A stretch of 64,000 bases of DNA from Tiliqua scincoides (GCF_035046505.1 NC_089822.1:112423307-112487306), one strand, 5' to 3'; shown: positions 10,333 to 31,488, counted from the first letter of the stretch. A program made the numbers and translations. The notes: generated by a model not told the origin, from the sequence alone.

Positions 10333-10827
10333 CAACCAGCCCCTAATGGTATAATACTGCTCTTGGATTGTATTACTTCTGATTAAGGAGCTATAGGTTT
10401 AATAGTTGTTTAGATGGATTTCTGTTCCTAACTGTAGCTGACAATCTTCCAAATGCAGGGCAACACCAGTAGGAACAAAAACAGAATTGTAAACATTCAA
10501 ATAAAGCAGGCACGGTTATGAGCTTCTGAGCACTGAAATAATCCTAAAAGAAAAATATATATATAAAAGATCAACAAGGATAACTTTTCTGGCAAGGCTT
10601 TTAAATGTGAATAAGAAGCAGGAATTCAATGATAATGCATTGCATTCAAGCATAATGCATTCAATTCAAGCATTGAATTCAAGCATAATGAGAAAGGCCC
10701 CACTTGTTGAATTTCCGCCTGTCATGTGGGCTTAAAAGCACAGGAGTATAGTTTAAGGGCTCTCATTGCAGTGCTTTGAAAACATCTTTATGAAGCTAAG
10801 TGGAAGGGCCTTTAAAGTGGAAGGGCA
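10333..10827. other. intergenic stretch with a small local duplication
   Basis: Mostly featureless. At 10626-10690 the word TTCAAGCATAATG repeats with ATGCATTCAATTCAAGC, a short local tandem or inverted slippage product. Confidence 0.5.
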
Positions 10828-11186
10828 GGAGGTCTGGTCTAGAGGGTTGAGCCCCCATGTGCCTGAAGATAACATCCGAAAGTCACCAGTTCGAGGCCAC
10901 TGGCACCGTGAACAGCGAGACCTTGAAGCAGCTGACAAGCTGAGCAGAGCTATTCCATCTGCTCTGAGCGTGGGAGGATAGAGGCCAGAATGTGCGACCA
11001 GATCAAGAAAGAAACACCTGAATGTTGTGGTTTCTTGAAAGATAGAAACCTTCTTTCAAATTGTAAAAATCCCTACGGGGATTTAAACTGCCTGCCTATG
11101 TAAACTGCCTTGAATAAAGTCTAAGGAGAAATCTGAGGACCAAGAAAGGCGATATAGAAATACCTGTATTATTATTATTATTATAG
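10828..11186 (+). mobile_element. tRNA-derived SINE with LINE-like tail ending in (TTA)n
   Basis: The head contains an A-box-like GGTCTAGAGGGTTGAGCC and, about 45 bp on, a B-box-like CAGTTCGAGGCC. The body is about 230 bp. The 3' end reads GTAAACTGCCTTGAATAAAG...AAGGCGATATAGAAATACC and then (TTA)n, the kind of end found on L2/CR1-mobilised SINEs. The whole copy is about 360 bp and well preserved. Confidence 0.7.
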
Positions 11187-11400
11187 GCTGTGACAGGCAG
11201 AAATTCAACAGGTTCAGCTGTTCTCTTGGAAGTACAAATGTGAAAAGGCTGTACTTGCTGGATTTTTGTTTGCTCTGCAGCCAAAAGCAGACTTAGTATC
11301 CCTGGATGAGGCCCAAAACTGTAAAGTTTCTGTATTCCAACAAATGTCAAACATCACTGGCTTTAGTGGATCTTAGTTGTAAAAATGAGGTTACTCTTAG
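11187..11400. other. intergenic, no feature seen
   Basis: Nothing recognised between the SINE tail and the next family A copy. Confidence 0.4.
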
Positions 11401-11486
11401 ACAGCAATCTTGCACATAATTGCTTGGGAGTAAGCCCCACTGGAATCAGTGGGATGTAGGAGTAAACATATGTAGGATTGCACTGC
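11401..11486. mobile_element. Family A fold-back element (diverged)
   Basis: CAGCAATCTTGCACATAATTG, GGGAGTAAGCCCCACTGGAA...GTAGGATTGCACTGC: both arms are recognisable, with more substitutions than the other copies. Confidence 0.7.
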
Positions 11487-11889
11487 ATGTCCAAACATTT
11501 TCTGACCAAGTACACAATTTCCTGTTTATTGTTCCTTCTCCCTACATGCTTACCATTTCCATGTTCTGCTTTTTTTTTGGCAGGTCATATCTGGGGAGGG
11601 AGGGAACATGTTGCTTTACATTTTGCCTTTTAGAAAAGCAGGACTTGGGTTGGAAGGAGGCAGGAAAATGAGTTTCCATAAATGCTTTTCCCTCAGTAAC
11701 TCGTGGAAATTCAGGTTCATACAGTAAACACCAGCTTTTAACATCTGTCTTCTTTGTTCCTACACTAGCCAACGACCCAACCACATTTTCCTTTTTAAAA
11801 AAATCCCAGTTGGAGAGCAGGAACATCCAGTGTGTACAAGATATTTGAGAGTGAAGGACATGTTATTTCTAGTGGTGTTTAACACTTTC
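11487..11889. other. intergenic, no feature seen
   Basis: No recognised repeat, exon or RNA gene. Confidence 0.4.
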
Positions 11890-12030
11890 ACTTACTCAGA
11901 AGTAAGCCAATTGTGTTCAGTAAGACTTGGGGCCCAATCCTTTCCAATTGTCCAGTGCCACCATGCCAATGGGGTGTGCGCTGCATCCTGTGGTGGGGAG
12001 GAACTCACAGAGGTAAGGGAATATTTGTAA
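11890..12030. mobile_element. half-A/B chimeric fold-back repeat
   Basis: Starts with the left half of family A (ACTCAGAAGTAAGCCAATTG, TGTTCAGTAAGACTT) and runs straight into the left half of family B (GGGGCCCAATCC, GCCAATGGGGTGTGCGCTGC, ATCCTGTGGTGGGGAGG). The same A-B junction occurs at 59932. Confidence 0.7.
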
Positions 12031-12566
12031 ACCTAGTTTATTCACTGGAAACAAACATCTCTAATTATTTCAAAGTAGTTACATAGCAAAGGGGAACCTC
12101 TAACCTTGCCTGCTGTATTAAGCTTTGCATTGATTCCTATGTACTTCCCACAATTTTTGCACATGGAAAACACTAATCAAAACCAGAATGGTCAGACAAT
12201 CTTCCACCCTAGTTAGTAAGAGAGGCAAAGAGTTCTGTTTTTTACTGTATGCTCAGATTCAGTGGCAAAGTCCTTTCACTTGTACTATGCATTCAGAACA
12301 ACATCTTTTTCAATCGTGTAACATCCAAACAGCAGAAAGACTTACGTGGCTGACTATTGACTAACTTGTGACCTTTCACATTCATACCTGAATTAGTGAA
12401 GAGGCATCTCAGGGCCCATCCTTTGCCCCAGACTCTTTGGCTCTAGGGAACATGCAAGAAGGATGTTAGGTCATAGTCACGCCTTCTAGTAGACACTGAG
12501 AACATCAAACCAGTCTGGCAGCTCTTACAACAACTGTGTGCAACAGGACTGATAGTGGTAGAGTAT
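12031..12566. other. intergenic, no feature seen
   Basis: No recognised repeat, exon or RNA gene. Confidence 0.4.
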
Positions 12567-12794
12567 ATACCAGGGACATATGGTATGCAGGCAGCAGGTG
12601 AGACAGAACTGCCCCACTGAGTCCTCTGAAAAGCACTGCTGCCATGTAAGTGCACTAACACAATCTACACACTTCAAACAGTGGCTGAAGCACTTGCATC
12701 ATGAGTGTCTATGCACTCGCAGCTTTTCAGAGGACTCTTGTGGGGCAGTTCTGCCTCAACTGCTGCCCTCACACTGCATGTCCTTGATGTGTAC
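12567..12794. mobile_element. Family E fold-back element, complete-looking copy
   Basis: The left arm CAGGGACATATGGT...GTGAGACAGAACTGCCCCAC, GTCCTCTGAAAAGC is mirrored by the right arm GCTTTTCAGAGGACTCTTGT, GGGGCAGTTCTGCCTCA...CATGTCCTTG. The spacer is about 70 bp. This shows that family E, seen as fragments at 3.9-5.5 kb, is an inverted-repeat element of about 230 bp. Confidence 0.7.
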
Positions 12795-14002
12795 ATGTGG
12801 CTATCAAAACACATTGTGGAAGCTGTGGGTGAGAGATTGCAGCAACACTATGAAAACCTACATTATTAAAGAATTTTCAATTGCTCTGTGCTGTTCCTCA
12901 GGAAGGAGCAATCTTTTTCCGTAACTCAAGAAGCAACAGATTTAAGTTGCTTAAATCTTAACAGATTGAGGCCACAAGCACAGGTGAGAACTAATGGGCC
13001 AGATTGTTTGAATTAGTAGTGCTTTGGTTCCAAAGTAGAGAAAGGTGTCAATATAAAAGCATACAATCCCCTCCTTTGCCAAACTCTGCAGATGCAGTGT
13101 TGTGAACATCAGGGTCCTTCAGCTACAGTATCTTCACCTAATGTTTCACTATCCATCTACCTGTTCCCAAATACTGTCACAAGAACCAAAAATCTTGTTC
13201 CCTTGAGAAGGAACAAGCAACTTGGATGCTCCAAGATCCCAATCCCTGAAGCCAAGAGTTCCCTTGACAGTATCCAAGATTTGAGCAGAGGTCTTCCTTT
13301 ATGTGTCTAGGTTCTCAGACTGCCATCATTAAGGGCACTGAGCCACAACTTCAGCAGTAATGCACTTTGTTTCTGTATTAGATAAGTTGCTAAGTCATAC
13401 TGAGACAGCAGTGTTTACTCCAGCAGTAAACCACTCTTTGGCAAGTTGGCAGTCCAGAAGTGAAATATCTTCTTGCTGGTGTAAGCTCCTGACGTTTGAT
13501 GCTGTGGCAGCCAATGCAGCTGCTCACTCCATCGTGGCACAAGCAAGGGGCTTCTTCCTCAAAGGGCTCTTCATAGTGTGAATAGCAAATGCCAGGGAGC
13601 AGCTGAGGGCTGTATGTAGCATTGGCACCAGGTCACTATGGATCTTGAGGCAAAGCCTTGCACACTGGGTCCATGCACTCCTCCAAGCTTACTCGTGGAC
13701 AAGAGTAATACTTTCTCCTACCCTTCTCATCAATAAAGGGGAGAAAACCACGGTTGTTGTAGCTCCTCTACTTGTTGCCTACCAGTTAGGAGGAACAGAA
13801 GGTGCTGCAACATCTCACCTCCATTTATCAAGTGCCTTGGCAGGGTGGTAGCTCCTCACCCCCACTGGCTTTCTCTCCAAAGGTCTTTTGGCTGACTTTT
13901 GCCACCATCACTGCTGTTTGGGGAGGGGGTCAGGGATCAGCCCTCTGGTCGATCAGCCCCTTAGGGACTATCTGGTTTGTGATGATTGTGAATGTAGAAA
14001 GC
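12795..14002. other. intergenic stretch, no gene seen
   Basis: No recognised repeat. Short plus-strand frames at 13360-14005 lack splice signals in a consistent pattern and match nothing I know. Confidence 0.45.
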
Positions 14003-14185
14003 TGAATACTGAGTCAGGCCATTGGTCTCTCTGGTTCACTACCATCTGCACTGACTGGCAGTACCTCTTCAGAGTTTCAGGCAGAGGTCTCTCTTTCCCC
14101 ATCCTACCTGGAGGTGGCAGAAATTGTACCTAGGACTTTTGCTGCTTGCAAAGCATTTGCTCTGTTACTGAGCCGCTGCCTTACA
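14003..14185 (-). mobile_element. tRNA-derived SINE
   Basis: Read on the minus strand it opens GCGGCTCAGTAACAGAGCA (A-box region) and TTTGCAAGCAGC, followed by TCCTAGGTACAATTTC (B-box region), then CTCCAGGTAGG and the body GACTGGCAGTA...CAATGGCCTGACTCAG. The order is that of the tRNA-headed SINE also present in plus orientation at 20549. Confidence 0.7.
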
Positions 14186-14259
14186 TATGCACAGTGAACG
14201 AATGCATGAGGTGGACAGAGAAGGTAGTAGCTGCAGAGAAAGAGGAATGCTCAAGATAA

Positions 14260-14332
14260 CCCATTTCTGCCCAGCCTACAGGTGTACACATTTTATCCCT
14301 GTTGTGTATATGCAGCACTGGGCAGAAATGGC
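14260..14332. mobile_element. 73-bp piggyBac-like MITE
   Basis: Terminal inverted repeats CCCATTTCTGCCCAG and CTGGGCAGAAATGGC, flanked by ATAA (14256-14259) and TTAA (14333-14336), consistent with a TTAA target. The copy at 33372-33444 has exactly the same length and is the reverse complement, at roughly 85% identity by eye. It is non-coding. Confidence 0.75.
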
Positions 14333-14340
14333 TTAACCAA

Positions 14341-15159
14341 AAGTGAACACCTTTGCGGCATGCATTTTCCCTTTTTACTACCCCTCAACTAACAACTAGA
14401 CTGTGAATCAGGCTTCAGTGCTGTAGCTGAGATGGAACAGCAACTGTCCCTTTAAATCTTTGCCCCTAAGGAGCAGAGCGTGTTGGCAATCTTTCAAGGC
14501 TGGTTTCAGATTTTGCAAGCAGCAAAAACAAATATGGAGGAAAGATCATATCATCGCTCCAAGAAAAGAAAGTTATTAGCACAGGGAGCAAGGCAAAGCA
14601 AGCCGGTTCACTCTGCAAGAGAGGCTGAAGACCAAGGAATGTAGTTTAGTGAAGAAGGTGGGGTGGGTCAGGTGGGTTCCTGTATCCAAAAGGTGTCATG
14701 AACAGGAGGATGTTAACCGGGGCTCTTGCAATAAAGAGCCATGAGTTCAAGCAATAGCCAGGCAAGTTTCAACACATCTGATGAAACACTAAGGAGCTTT
14801 CTCATTGACCTCTTGTCAAGGCCATCTCTACCATAGACTGTTATCTCACTATAGCCTATAGTCAGGGAATCACTGCTGAGAAAAATGGCTAAGGTAATTT
14901 ACTCAGAAAAATTTATCAGAAAATTTTTTGGTCTTTGCGCAGCAGTCAGAACTGAATGGAAACGTACTTGTCCTGCCCTTTGGGGTATGTTCAGAAAGTC
15001 ATAGGTTTCTAGTCAAAGGGAGAGCCAGAATCTAGAGGCAAGATCCATGCAAGTTCAGAACCTAATTATGGACAACACCAGTCACTGAATCCCCACACTT
15101 AAAACATGAAGTTACTGGCGAAAGGCCATTCCTGTCTCCCACCATAGAAAATGGGAACA
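14341..15159. other. intergenic stretch, no gene seen
   Basis: No recognised repeat, exon or RNA gene. Confidence 0.4.
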
Positions 15160-15214
15160 GAGCGAGTGCGTGTGTGTATGAGAGTGAGTGAGAGAGAGAG
15201 TGAGTGTGTGTGGG
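15160..15214 (+). repeat. (GT/GA)n low-complexity tract
   Basis: Alternating GAGTG, GTGTGTG and GAGAGAG words. It is an imperfect purine-rich microsatellite. Confidence 0.85.
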
Positions 15215-15407
15215 AGAGACTGGCTTAGGGTCACAGAGCCTTTATTGGATGACCCCAGTCATAATTGGAGCAGATCCTAGTGTTGGTGAGTGGATAGGTT
15301 TGGAGATAATAAAATTCCTACCCTCATTTTGGAAAAGAAATAAATCCTGCTTCTTTCCATTACATTTCCTTCGCTTCTCCTCAAGGCTGTGCAAACCAGC
15401 ACTCACA

Positions 15408-15655
15408 TATTATTAACAGTATTTATATACCGCTTTTCAACTAAAAGTTCACAAAGCGGTTTACAGAGAAAAATCAAATAACTAAATGGCTCCCTGTCCC
15501 AAAAGGGCTCACAATCTAAAAAGATGCAAATGAATACCAGCAGATAGCCACTAGAACAGACAGTGCTGGGGTGAGGTGGGCCAGTTACTCTCCCCCTGCT
15601 AAAAAAAAGGAGCACCCACTTGAAAAAGTGCCTCTTACCCAATTAGCAGGGTTGT
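15408..15655 (-). mobile_element. LINE/SINE 3' end with (AAT)n tail, young copy
   Basis: On the minus strand it ends GTAAACCGCTTTGTGAAC, TTTTAGTTGAAAAGCGGTA, TATAAATACTGTTAATAAT, the stem-like ending of L2/CR1-type LINEs and their SINEs. The body matches 35196-35472 almost base for base, apart from a 5-bp indel (CTGTC) and a few substitutions. An older relative lies at 53868-53965. Confidence 0.7.
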
Positions 15656-16916
15656 GGTTTTCTTCCACAAAAAGAGCTGAAAAAGGAGACTCAAACATGA
15701 AATTACTGAACCAGAATTTATCAGGAAATTTGACTCCATTCAATTTGGATTTGATCAGATCTGTTAAACTGTCATACCATTGCTAGATAAAAGCAGCGTA
15801 TGACTGTTGTTATAAACAGGTCACTCTGTTCTCATCTTGTATACATTTGGGATGTGTACACAGAGGTTATAGTCCTGCTGCCCCACTTCCTGCATTTCAT
15901 AGGTTTTAGGATTCATGGCTCCTTTCAGACCCCCTCTGGAACCATGTATACCTACCAATTTACCGCAATGCTTCTTGCATCTGCAGAAGTGAGCTCAAAA
16001 CCACAAAAGCTTAAGTTACAGTAAAGGTTAGTATTTAAGCTGCCACAAGACTCATTTTTCAGTCAACAGAGAAACACCATCCTTCTGAAAATCCATTTAG
16101 GGTGGCGACTGATCACAGAAACTGACACAAATGCTGCTTTGCTCAATGTGGCTTAGCATCAATTAAGTACGCAGAGGATTGAAGCTTCCGTGTGCTAACT
16201 ACACATTTTCAGACATCTGTCTCACCAACTGGAGATTTGCTTACATACACTAAAACCTGCTAACCAGTTACAAGAGGTCTTGAAGGTCAGCTTGAAGGGC
16301 AACCTGACATCTTGAAAAAAACCTATTAAACCATTGCTTGTTCTAGAATTCGGGAACCTGTACAAAACTTGCATTCAGTCTATCTTGCAAAGAGCCCATA
16401 GCAGAAACCTGGCTAGGAACTCTTCATTCTGAACAGGAACAAGAAAAGATTCTGACTCAAAAGTGACAGAGATCACCTTTACTGACATGCACTAGGTGGG
16501 AACACCTTAATACAATTTATTCAACTTTCTGCTCCAAATACGCATGCAGCACAACTATGCATGTGCTATACCCCAGCCCTCCCCTCCCCCCAAGATCATC
16601 CTGTGTCTCCTGCTCTCTGAAATGATTCCATCCATTCTCTCTTGCAATTAGTGCAAGATACATGCATAGTTCCATTTTTGTCTCCCTGTAATGCTAACCT
16701 AATTCTCACCTCTAGCTTAACAAAGCCTAGACACGCATGTAATTGCATTTCTTCATACTCAATTCCTCAACTCTCCCTCTCGGGAAAACATTTAAAGTGT
16801 AAGATATGGATTTCTCAATTACTCTGTAAAGTCTCATATGTCCTGATGATATATCCTGAGTCTGAAACCTCTGCCATGGAAAATCTGGATAAGTCTTTGT
16901 CATGAACTCACCAGAT
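15656..16916. other. intergenic stretch, no gene seen
   Basis: No recognised repeat, exon or RNA gene. Confidence 0.4.
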
Positions 16917-17144
16917 CAGTGATTTTCAACCTTTTTCATCTCGCAGCACACTGGCAAGGCACTAAAATGGTCAAGGCACACCATCAGCTTTTTGACAATT
17001 GACAAGGCACACTGTGCTGTCAATGGGGGCTCACATTCCCTAATGGTCCTATTGATAAATGACCCTCTCCCAAATTCACGCGGCACATTTGGGGACCATT
17101 TGCGGCACACCAGTGTGCCACGGCACAGTGGTTGAAAATGGCTG
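16917..17144. mobile_element. hAT-like nonautonomous element with 8-bp target duplication
   Basis: The ends CAGTGATTTTCAACC and GGTTGAAAATGGCTG are inverted repeats. The flanks CACCAGAT (16909-16916) and CACTAGAT (17145-17152) match 7 of 8, the target-site length of hAT transposons. The interior (AAGGCACACCATCAGC, TTTTTGACAATTGACAA) recurs in the element at 39430. There is no transposase. Confidence 0.8.
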
Positions 17145-17202
17145 CACTAGATCATCAGGGCTAGCCCCTCTTCTCAACAACTCAGCTGCATTACAGGGGT
17201 GA

Positions 17203-17302
17203 TAATAAGAACACGCCCCGCTGGATCATGCCATAGGCCCTAGTCCAGCTTCCTGTATCTCACAGCGGCCCACCAAATGCCCCAGGGAGCAGACCAGATA
17301 GA
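17203..17302 (-). mobile_element. CR1 3' UTR fragment
   Basis: AATAAGAACACGCCCCGCTGG...CCAGCTTCCTGTATCTCAC, CCACCAAATGCCCCAGGGAGC, as at 7479 and 38898. Only the last ~100 bp of the LINE is present. Confidence 0.8.
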
Positions 17303-17854
17303 TAATGCTCACCTTGCAGGAATGTTCCCAGGCCAGGGACAGTTGTGTGAAGCATTTTGCACACTCAGAAAACTACTTTTTACAGTGCTTTATTCTTCTT
17401 CCCTAAGTTGGAGCCTCAGCTTGGTCTTTTCTCAAGGAACGAGACTGCCTTTCCCTCGTGACTGTTCAGGACCACTTCCAGGTGCTGGAAGTTCTACAGT
17501 TGTATAATAGGGCTAGTCTTGTTGTGACGATCACTTGGCACTCTTCTTTGCATTAGCAGCTCTCTCTCAAATGAAAGCTCTGGGTTTGTCACTCTCTGTA
17601 TGATTAATATTGTAGATTACCTGGTATAGCGTCTTTGGCAGGGTACACCACTTTTATGTCTTTTACATCAAGAGGTGTTCAATCCTTCATGCCCAAAATC
17701 CATGCATGCTTCTCTTCAAGTGATACAGGGAAAAGAAAATCAAGAGCACTCTTTCAAATCACTTCATTTCCTTACAAGATGAAACAAAGTCTCAATACCA
17801 CAGAAGGCCATGGGGCTTCAAAGCATTAGTATGAAAGATCAGCAAATACCCATA
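17303..17854. other. intergenic stretch downstream of SURF4L
   Basis: No recognised repeat or exon between the CR1 piece and the probable SURF4L poly(A) site. Confidence 0.4.
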
Positions 17855-17869
17855 TATATATAATTCAAC

Positions 17870-17875
17870 TTTAAT
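17870..17875 (-). promoter_or_regulatory. poly(A) signal variant ATTAAA for SURF4L
   Basis: TTTAAT on the plus strand reads ATTAAA on the minus strand, 207 bp past the stop codon. No canonical AATAAA was found nearer. Confidence 0.45.
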
Positions 17876-18035
17876 TTACATGTCTCAGACAGGATAGAAG
17901 GCAAAGCCTTCCCACCCTGATAAGGCAACCGTGAACAGTGATAAGAGAATTGACCAAGGGAGAAGAACATTCTACACAGGTTTGTAAAAGCTGAAGGTTA
18001 CCCCACCTCCCCTTCTTCTCCCAACCCTCCCATTC

Positions 18036-18061
18036 CACACACACACACACACACACACACA
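18036..18061 (+). repeat. (AC)n microsatellite
   Basis: About 26 bp of perfect CA repeat, 21 bp beyond the SURF4L stop codon, hence transcribed in its 3' UTR. Confidence 0.95.
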
Positions 18062-18081
18062 GCCCTGTTCACAGTCTATCT

Positions 18082-28040
<9,959 letters not shown>

Positions 28041-28188
28041 GGTCGGCTGAGGCGAGGCGAGGCCCGGCCGCGCACAATCACTGCTTCTCAATCTGGGCTC
28101 CCTTTCCAGAGGGGGCGCGCTGAGGGGGGCGGGGCCAGGCCACAACCAATCACACACCGAACCGCTCGCTGCCCTCCCCTTTCCAGGT

Positions 28189-28194
28189 CACGTG
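28189..28194. promoter_or_regulatory. E-box CACGTG upstream of SURF4L
   Basis: Within GGTCACGTGGGACTC. The core fits USF, TFE/CLEAR-type and UPR-type (CCACG/ACGT) factors. Which one applies cannot be decided from the sequence. Confidence 0.35.
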
Positions 28195-28503
28195 GGACTC
28201 GGCGGTGCCGTTGCTGGTGTGGTGGCTTTCGCCATAGAGCGCAGGGATTCGAAACGTTCCAGACAGGCAGTTACAGGTAGACGCTCCTGCTTGTATCCTT
28301 ATCTCTATGGTTCCCTTTGTTTGTTTGTGTACAAACCGTATTTCCGGTCTTATAAACTCTCATTGGAGCAGTAATGGTAACAGTCTCTCCTGCTCGCAGG
28401 AGTCTATGCAGTTAGGCGGGTCTTCCTCTATATAGAGTGACTTTGATTGACAGCTGTGTGAATCCTCCCACCCCCCCCATAGAAGCAGGTGCAGGCTCTT
28501 AGA

Positions 28504-28594
28504 CAGCCCAACCCTCTGCAGGTCTACTCAGAAGTAAGTCCCATTCTAGTCAGTGGGGCTTATTCCCAGGTAAGTGTGGACAGGATGGTAGTCT
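28504..28594. mobile_element. Family A fold-back element
   Basis: CAGCCCAACCCTCTGCAGGT, CTACTCAGAAGTAAGTCCCA, CAGTGGGGCTTATTCCCAGG, GGACAGGATGG. A well-preserved copy. Confidence 0.8.
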
Positions 28595-28825
28595 CACTCA
28601 GCTCCTTTTCTAAGGGATAATCTTGTAAAAGTTTCTATTAAATTGATTCAGTTTATTGATTTATAACCTGCATAGATGAACACCTAAAGTGGCTTCTGTT
28701 CAGAATACAGTCACATTAACTGATCAAGGATCTGGGAGCGTGTGAGGTCATGAGCTGTCCCCATATTGCAGGAGTAGGGGCTGCAAAATAGTCTCATGTC
28801 CACTTTGGAGATGGTAAGGCTAGGG

Positions 28826-29271
28826 CAGTGGTTCCCAAACTGTGAGTCATGGCTCCCTGGGGAGCCACACACACCAACCAGGGGATCCTCACAAAAACCC
28901 TGCTGCTCTATACAGTGTACACGATTGTAGCCCTAACGGGGAGCTGTGGCCAATAGCTGAAGTCACAACTGCTGTGTTTAGAAAATGAGGTCCCCACCTG
29001 GACCGCAGCTCTTCATTCCACTTCTGTGCTCTGGGCAGTCGCATCTGTTGCCCAGCATTCCAGAAGGCTGCACAACAGGAAGTCCAGGCAGATGCGACTG
29101 CCCAGATCTACCCAGGAGATAAGCCGTGTGGAGGCGGAACAAACAGGTCCACTCACTGGGTGGATGAATCCACCCAAATGCCGGATCCAGCCCCCCTCCC
29201 CCACCTGGTTTTAAATGGCCCTGGCCTAGATCAGAGGAGCCACCAGTTGAAAAAAGTTTGGGAACCACATG
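28826..29271. mobile_element. hAT-like element (~446 bp)
   Basis: CAGTGGTTCCCAAACTGTGA at the left and AAAGTTTGGGAACCACATG at the right. The flanks GGCTAGGG and GGTAGGGG resemble an 8-bp duplication. It shares GGCTCCCTGGGGAGCC and ACGATTGTAGCC with 24715. An extra internal block, 28980-29210, contains its own inverted words (GGGCAGTCGCATCTG / CAGATGCGACTGCCC), which suggests a further nested element. Confidence 0.75.
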
Positions 29272-29284
29272 GGTAGGGGTTTAG

Positions 29285-29370
29285 GAATATGATCATTGGT
29301 CTATTTGCTTAGTATTGCCTAGTCTACACTGACTGGTAATGCCGTTATATATGAAGCTGAATTTGGTTTC
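29285..29370 (-). mobile_element. SINE fragment (possible)
   Basis: GGTCTATTTGCTTAGTATTG, CCTAGTCTACACTGACTGG resembles the 3' part of the tRNA SINE at 14003 (GGTCTCTCTGGTTCACTACC, TGCACTGACTGG). Short and diverged. Confidence 0.4.
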
Positions 29371-29888
29371 TTGTTTTTAGTTCATGGTATCTGTTGAATA
29401 AAGAACTGGGAATTTGCACTACCAGTTTCAGCCTTGTATCCCAAAACCAGTTGCATGCAGACCTCCTCTTGCCCCATTTTTTTTTTTTAAATGGATGGGA
29501 AGTCACACAGAATGACTGAATTACAATGGTAACTTTCTCCTGGTCAAATTAGAGTGGGACGGTGTAAAAGCGAGATCAGGCCGGAATGCGTAATTAATAA
29601 AAGAAATGGATGGGGGGGGGTGAGAGAGAGCAGGATTTGACAGACACACTTGATAACAATATTTTATAACAGAAACTATTGCAATAATATGTTTTTATTA
29701 CTGTAATCCCTTCCCAGCCAAAAACCATCCAGAGTAAGACAAAATGTGTCAAAATGGACATCGAATGGCGTAATCCTATCCCCACATTGTGATGCAGCAG
29801 CACTGAAATGGTCTCTGCGCAGGAACAGAGGCTGCTGAAGGTCTCACTGAGGGAAAGGAACATTTGTTCCCATAGAACAAATGAGGTA
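29371..29888. other. intergenic, no gene seen
   Basis: A T-run, a G-run (about 29610-29619) and ordinary AT-rich sequence; nothing recognised. Confidence 0.4.
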
Positions 29889-29978
29889 GAGCTCAATCCT
29901 ATGCCTGCCTACTCAGAAATAAGCCCCATTACAGTCAGTGGGGCTTACTCTCAGGTAAGCGTGGGTAGCACTGCAGCC
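29889..29978. mobile_element. Family A fold-back element
   Basis: GAGCTCAATCCTATGCCTGC, CTACTCAGAAATAAGCCCCA, GGGGCTTACTCTCAGGTAAG, GGGTAGCACTGCAGCC. A family D copy follows directly. Confidence 0.8.
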
Positions 29979-29984
29979 TTAGAA

Positions 29985-30362
29985 CCCAATCCGTGGTGTA
30001 AGCCCCTGCAGCCCCTGTGGGGCTACTTGGACTTGCGGCAGCAAAATCACTGGTGCAAGTCTGAGCAGCCCTGTGTTGGGGAATCAGATCTGGGAAGGGG
30101 GATTGGATACAGTGGTAGCCACTGCTGCCATTCCCACCCTCTTCCCAGGTCTGATCCGCCCCTGCTCTTCCCCCACCCTGTTACACCTCCTCTCTGCCTC
30201 CATTCCACCCTTCCTCCACCAGCCCGCAGACTGGCTCGGGCAGGCTGGCACAGGCCTTTCCACCAGTGCCACAAGCCTTCTGGCTGCCGCAACTTGCCTT
30301 ATAGCACATTTTAAATAACGTGCCTGCTTGTTCTGCTGGTGCTGGGCCAGTTAGGATTGGGC
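29985..30362. mobile_element. Family D element (~380 bp)
   Basis: The left end AGAACCCAATCCGTGG and right end GGCCAGTTAGGATTGGGCTG are complementary at CCAATCC/GGATTGG. The interior has CT-rich tracts and CTTATAGCACATTTTAAAT, like the right ends near 1050 and 10260. Confidence 0.6.
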
Positions 30363-31488
30363 TGTAATTCCACTAAATTTGAGGGGTGGGTTGTGGTTTG
30401 CTATATATATCATTTGCCTAATGATTCTATTTTGGGAGGATGATCCTGTCCCTGTTTTTGAAAACTGTTTATTGCTTGGATTGGGTTCCATATATGGATT
30501 TTAGGTTGTATCAGTTTTATCACTCTTACCAAATGTGTTGTTATACAGTACATGAGCCTTGCTTTGTTTGATGCTTGAAGACCTGTCATTCAGAACTGTG
30601 GTTTGTTAAAAACAGGTTTTGGGTAAGAAGGGTTTACTACTTTTTCAATTCCTTAGGGGTATTATTTCTAAAATATTGTTCTCACATGTCTCTAAATATA
30701 TACTGCCCTATTCTGCACAATGCTGAGTTTGAGAATGTCTGTTCCTGCTTGTTCCATTGTGATCTGGATGCATTTAGGCTGGGAAGGGATTAATAAAAGC
30801 ATACTGTTGGAAAGGTTTCAGGTGTAAGAGATGGTTCTCAAGTGTCTCTAACACATCCTGCTATTTTTCATCCATTAATGCCTGTTCTGGCCCATTGTGA
30901 TTTTTACACCATCTCAAAGTCTATGATAAAAACCTAATGCAGTCCTTACAGACAGTACCTGTCTAAAATTGAGCTGATTTTCCATTCTAATTTCCAGTGC
31001 AAAGTTTATAGGGATCCATGATAGAGCTGCTAAGGAATACAGTAATTTAGGGAATCAACCAATGGCGGCTTATAATTTTTACTGGAAGTTTCAACAGTGT
31101 GTGATTCTAGGTTTTTTTCAACCTTACCTCTGTGTTTCAGATTGGTGGCCATTGTAGTATTCTTTCATTTGCTGCCCTCTAGTGTTGCCATGGCAACAGC
31201 ACAATGTGCATGAGTCTGGTGCTCGATATTGTCAGTAAATGCGTGAAAAGTGTCAGACTGAGTCAAATGCGTGGAACATTAATGCTACATACACAACAGT
31301 ACTTTTACTATGGATTCAGTAATGATGGGAATAGGACCCTGTTCTGTATTTGCAATAACTGAAACAAATGAGATTTCCCAAGCAACCTAGAATAATGATA
31401 ATCAATAGCATTTTCACTACTGAAAGCACCACATACATTATCGTGCAATTCTTTTGTGACCTCTGTTAAATATGCCAGTTGAGAGAAT
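30363..31488. other. intergenic stretch, no gene seen
   Basis: AT-rich, with no recognised exon or repeat. Confidence 0.4.

Larger units (their letters stand above)
17855..18081 (-). other. SURF4L 3' UTR (probable extent)
   Basis: The stop codon is at 18082-18084. The nearest plausible poly(A) signal on the minus strand is the common variant ATTAAA (TTTAAT at 17870-17875). A (CA)n tract at 18036-18061 lies inside the UTR. The cleavage point is inferred, not seen. Confidence 0.5.

Noticed and set aside
14003-14185. tRNA gene
   Set aside because: The A- and B-box-like parts belong to a longer SINE body, and a tRNA cloverleaf cannot be drawn.
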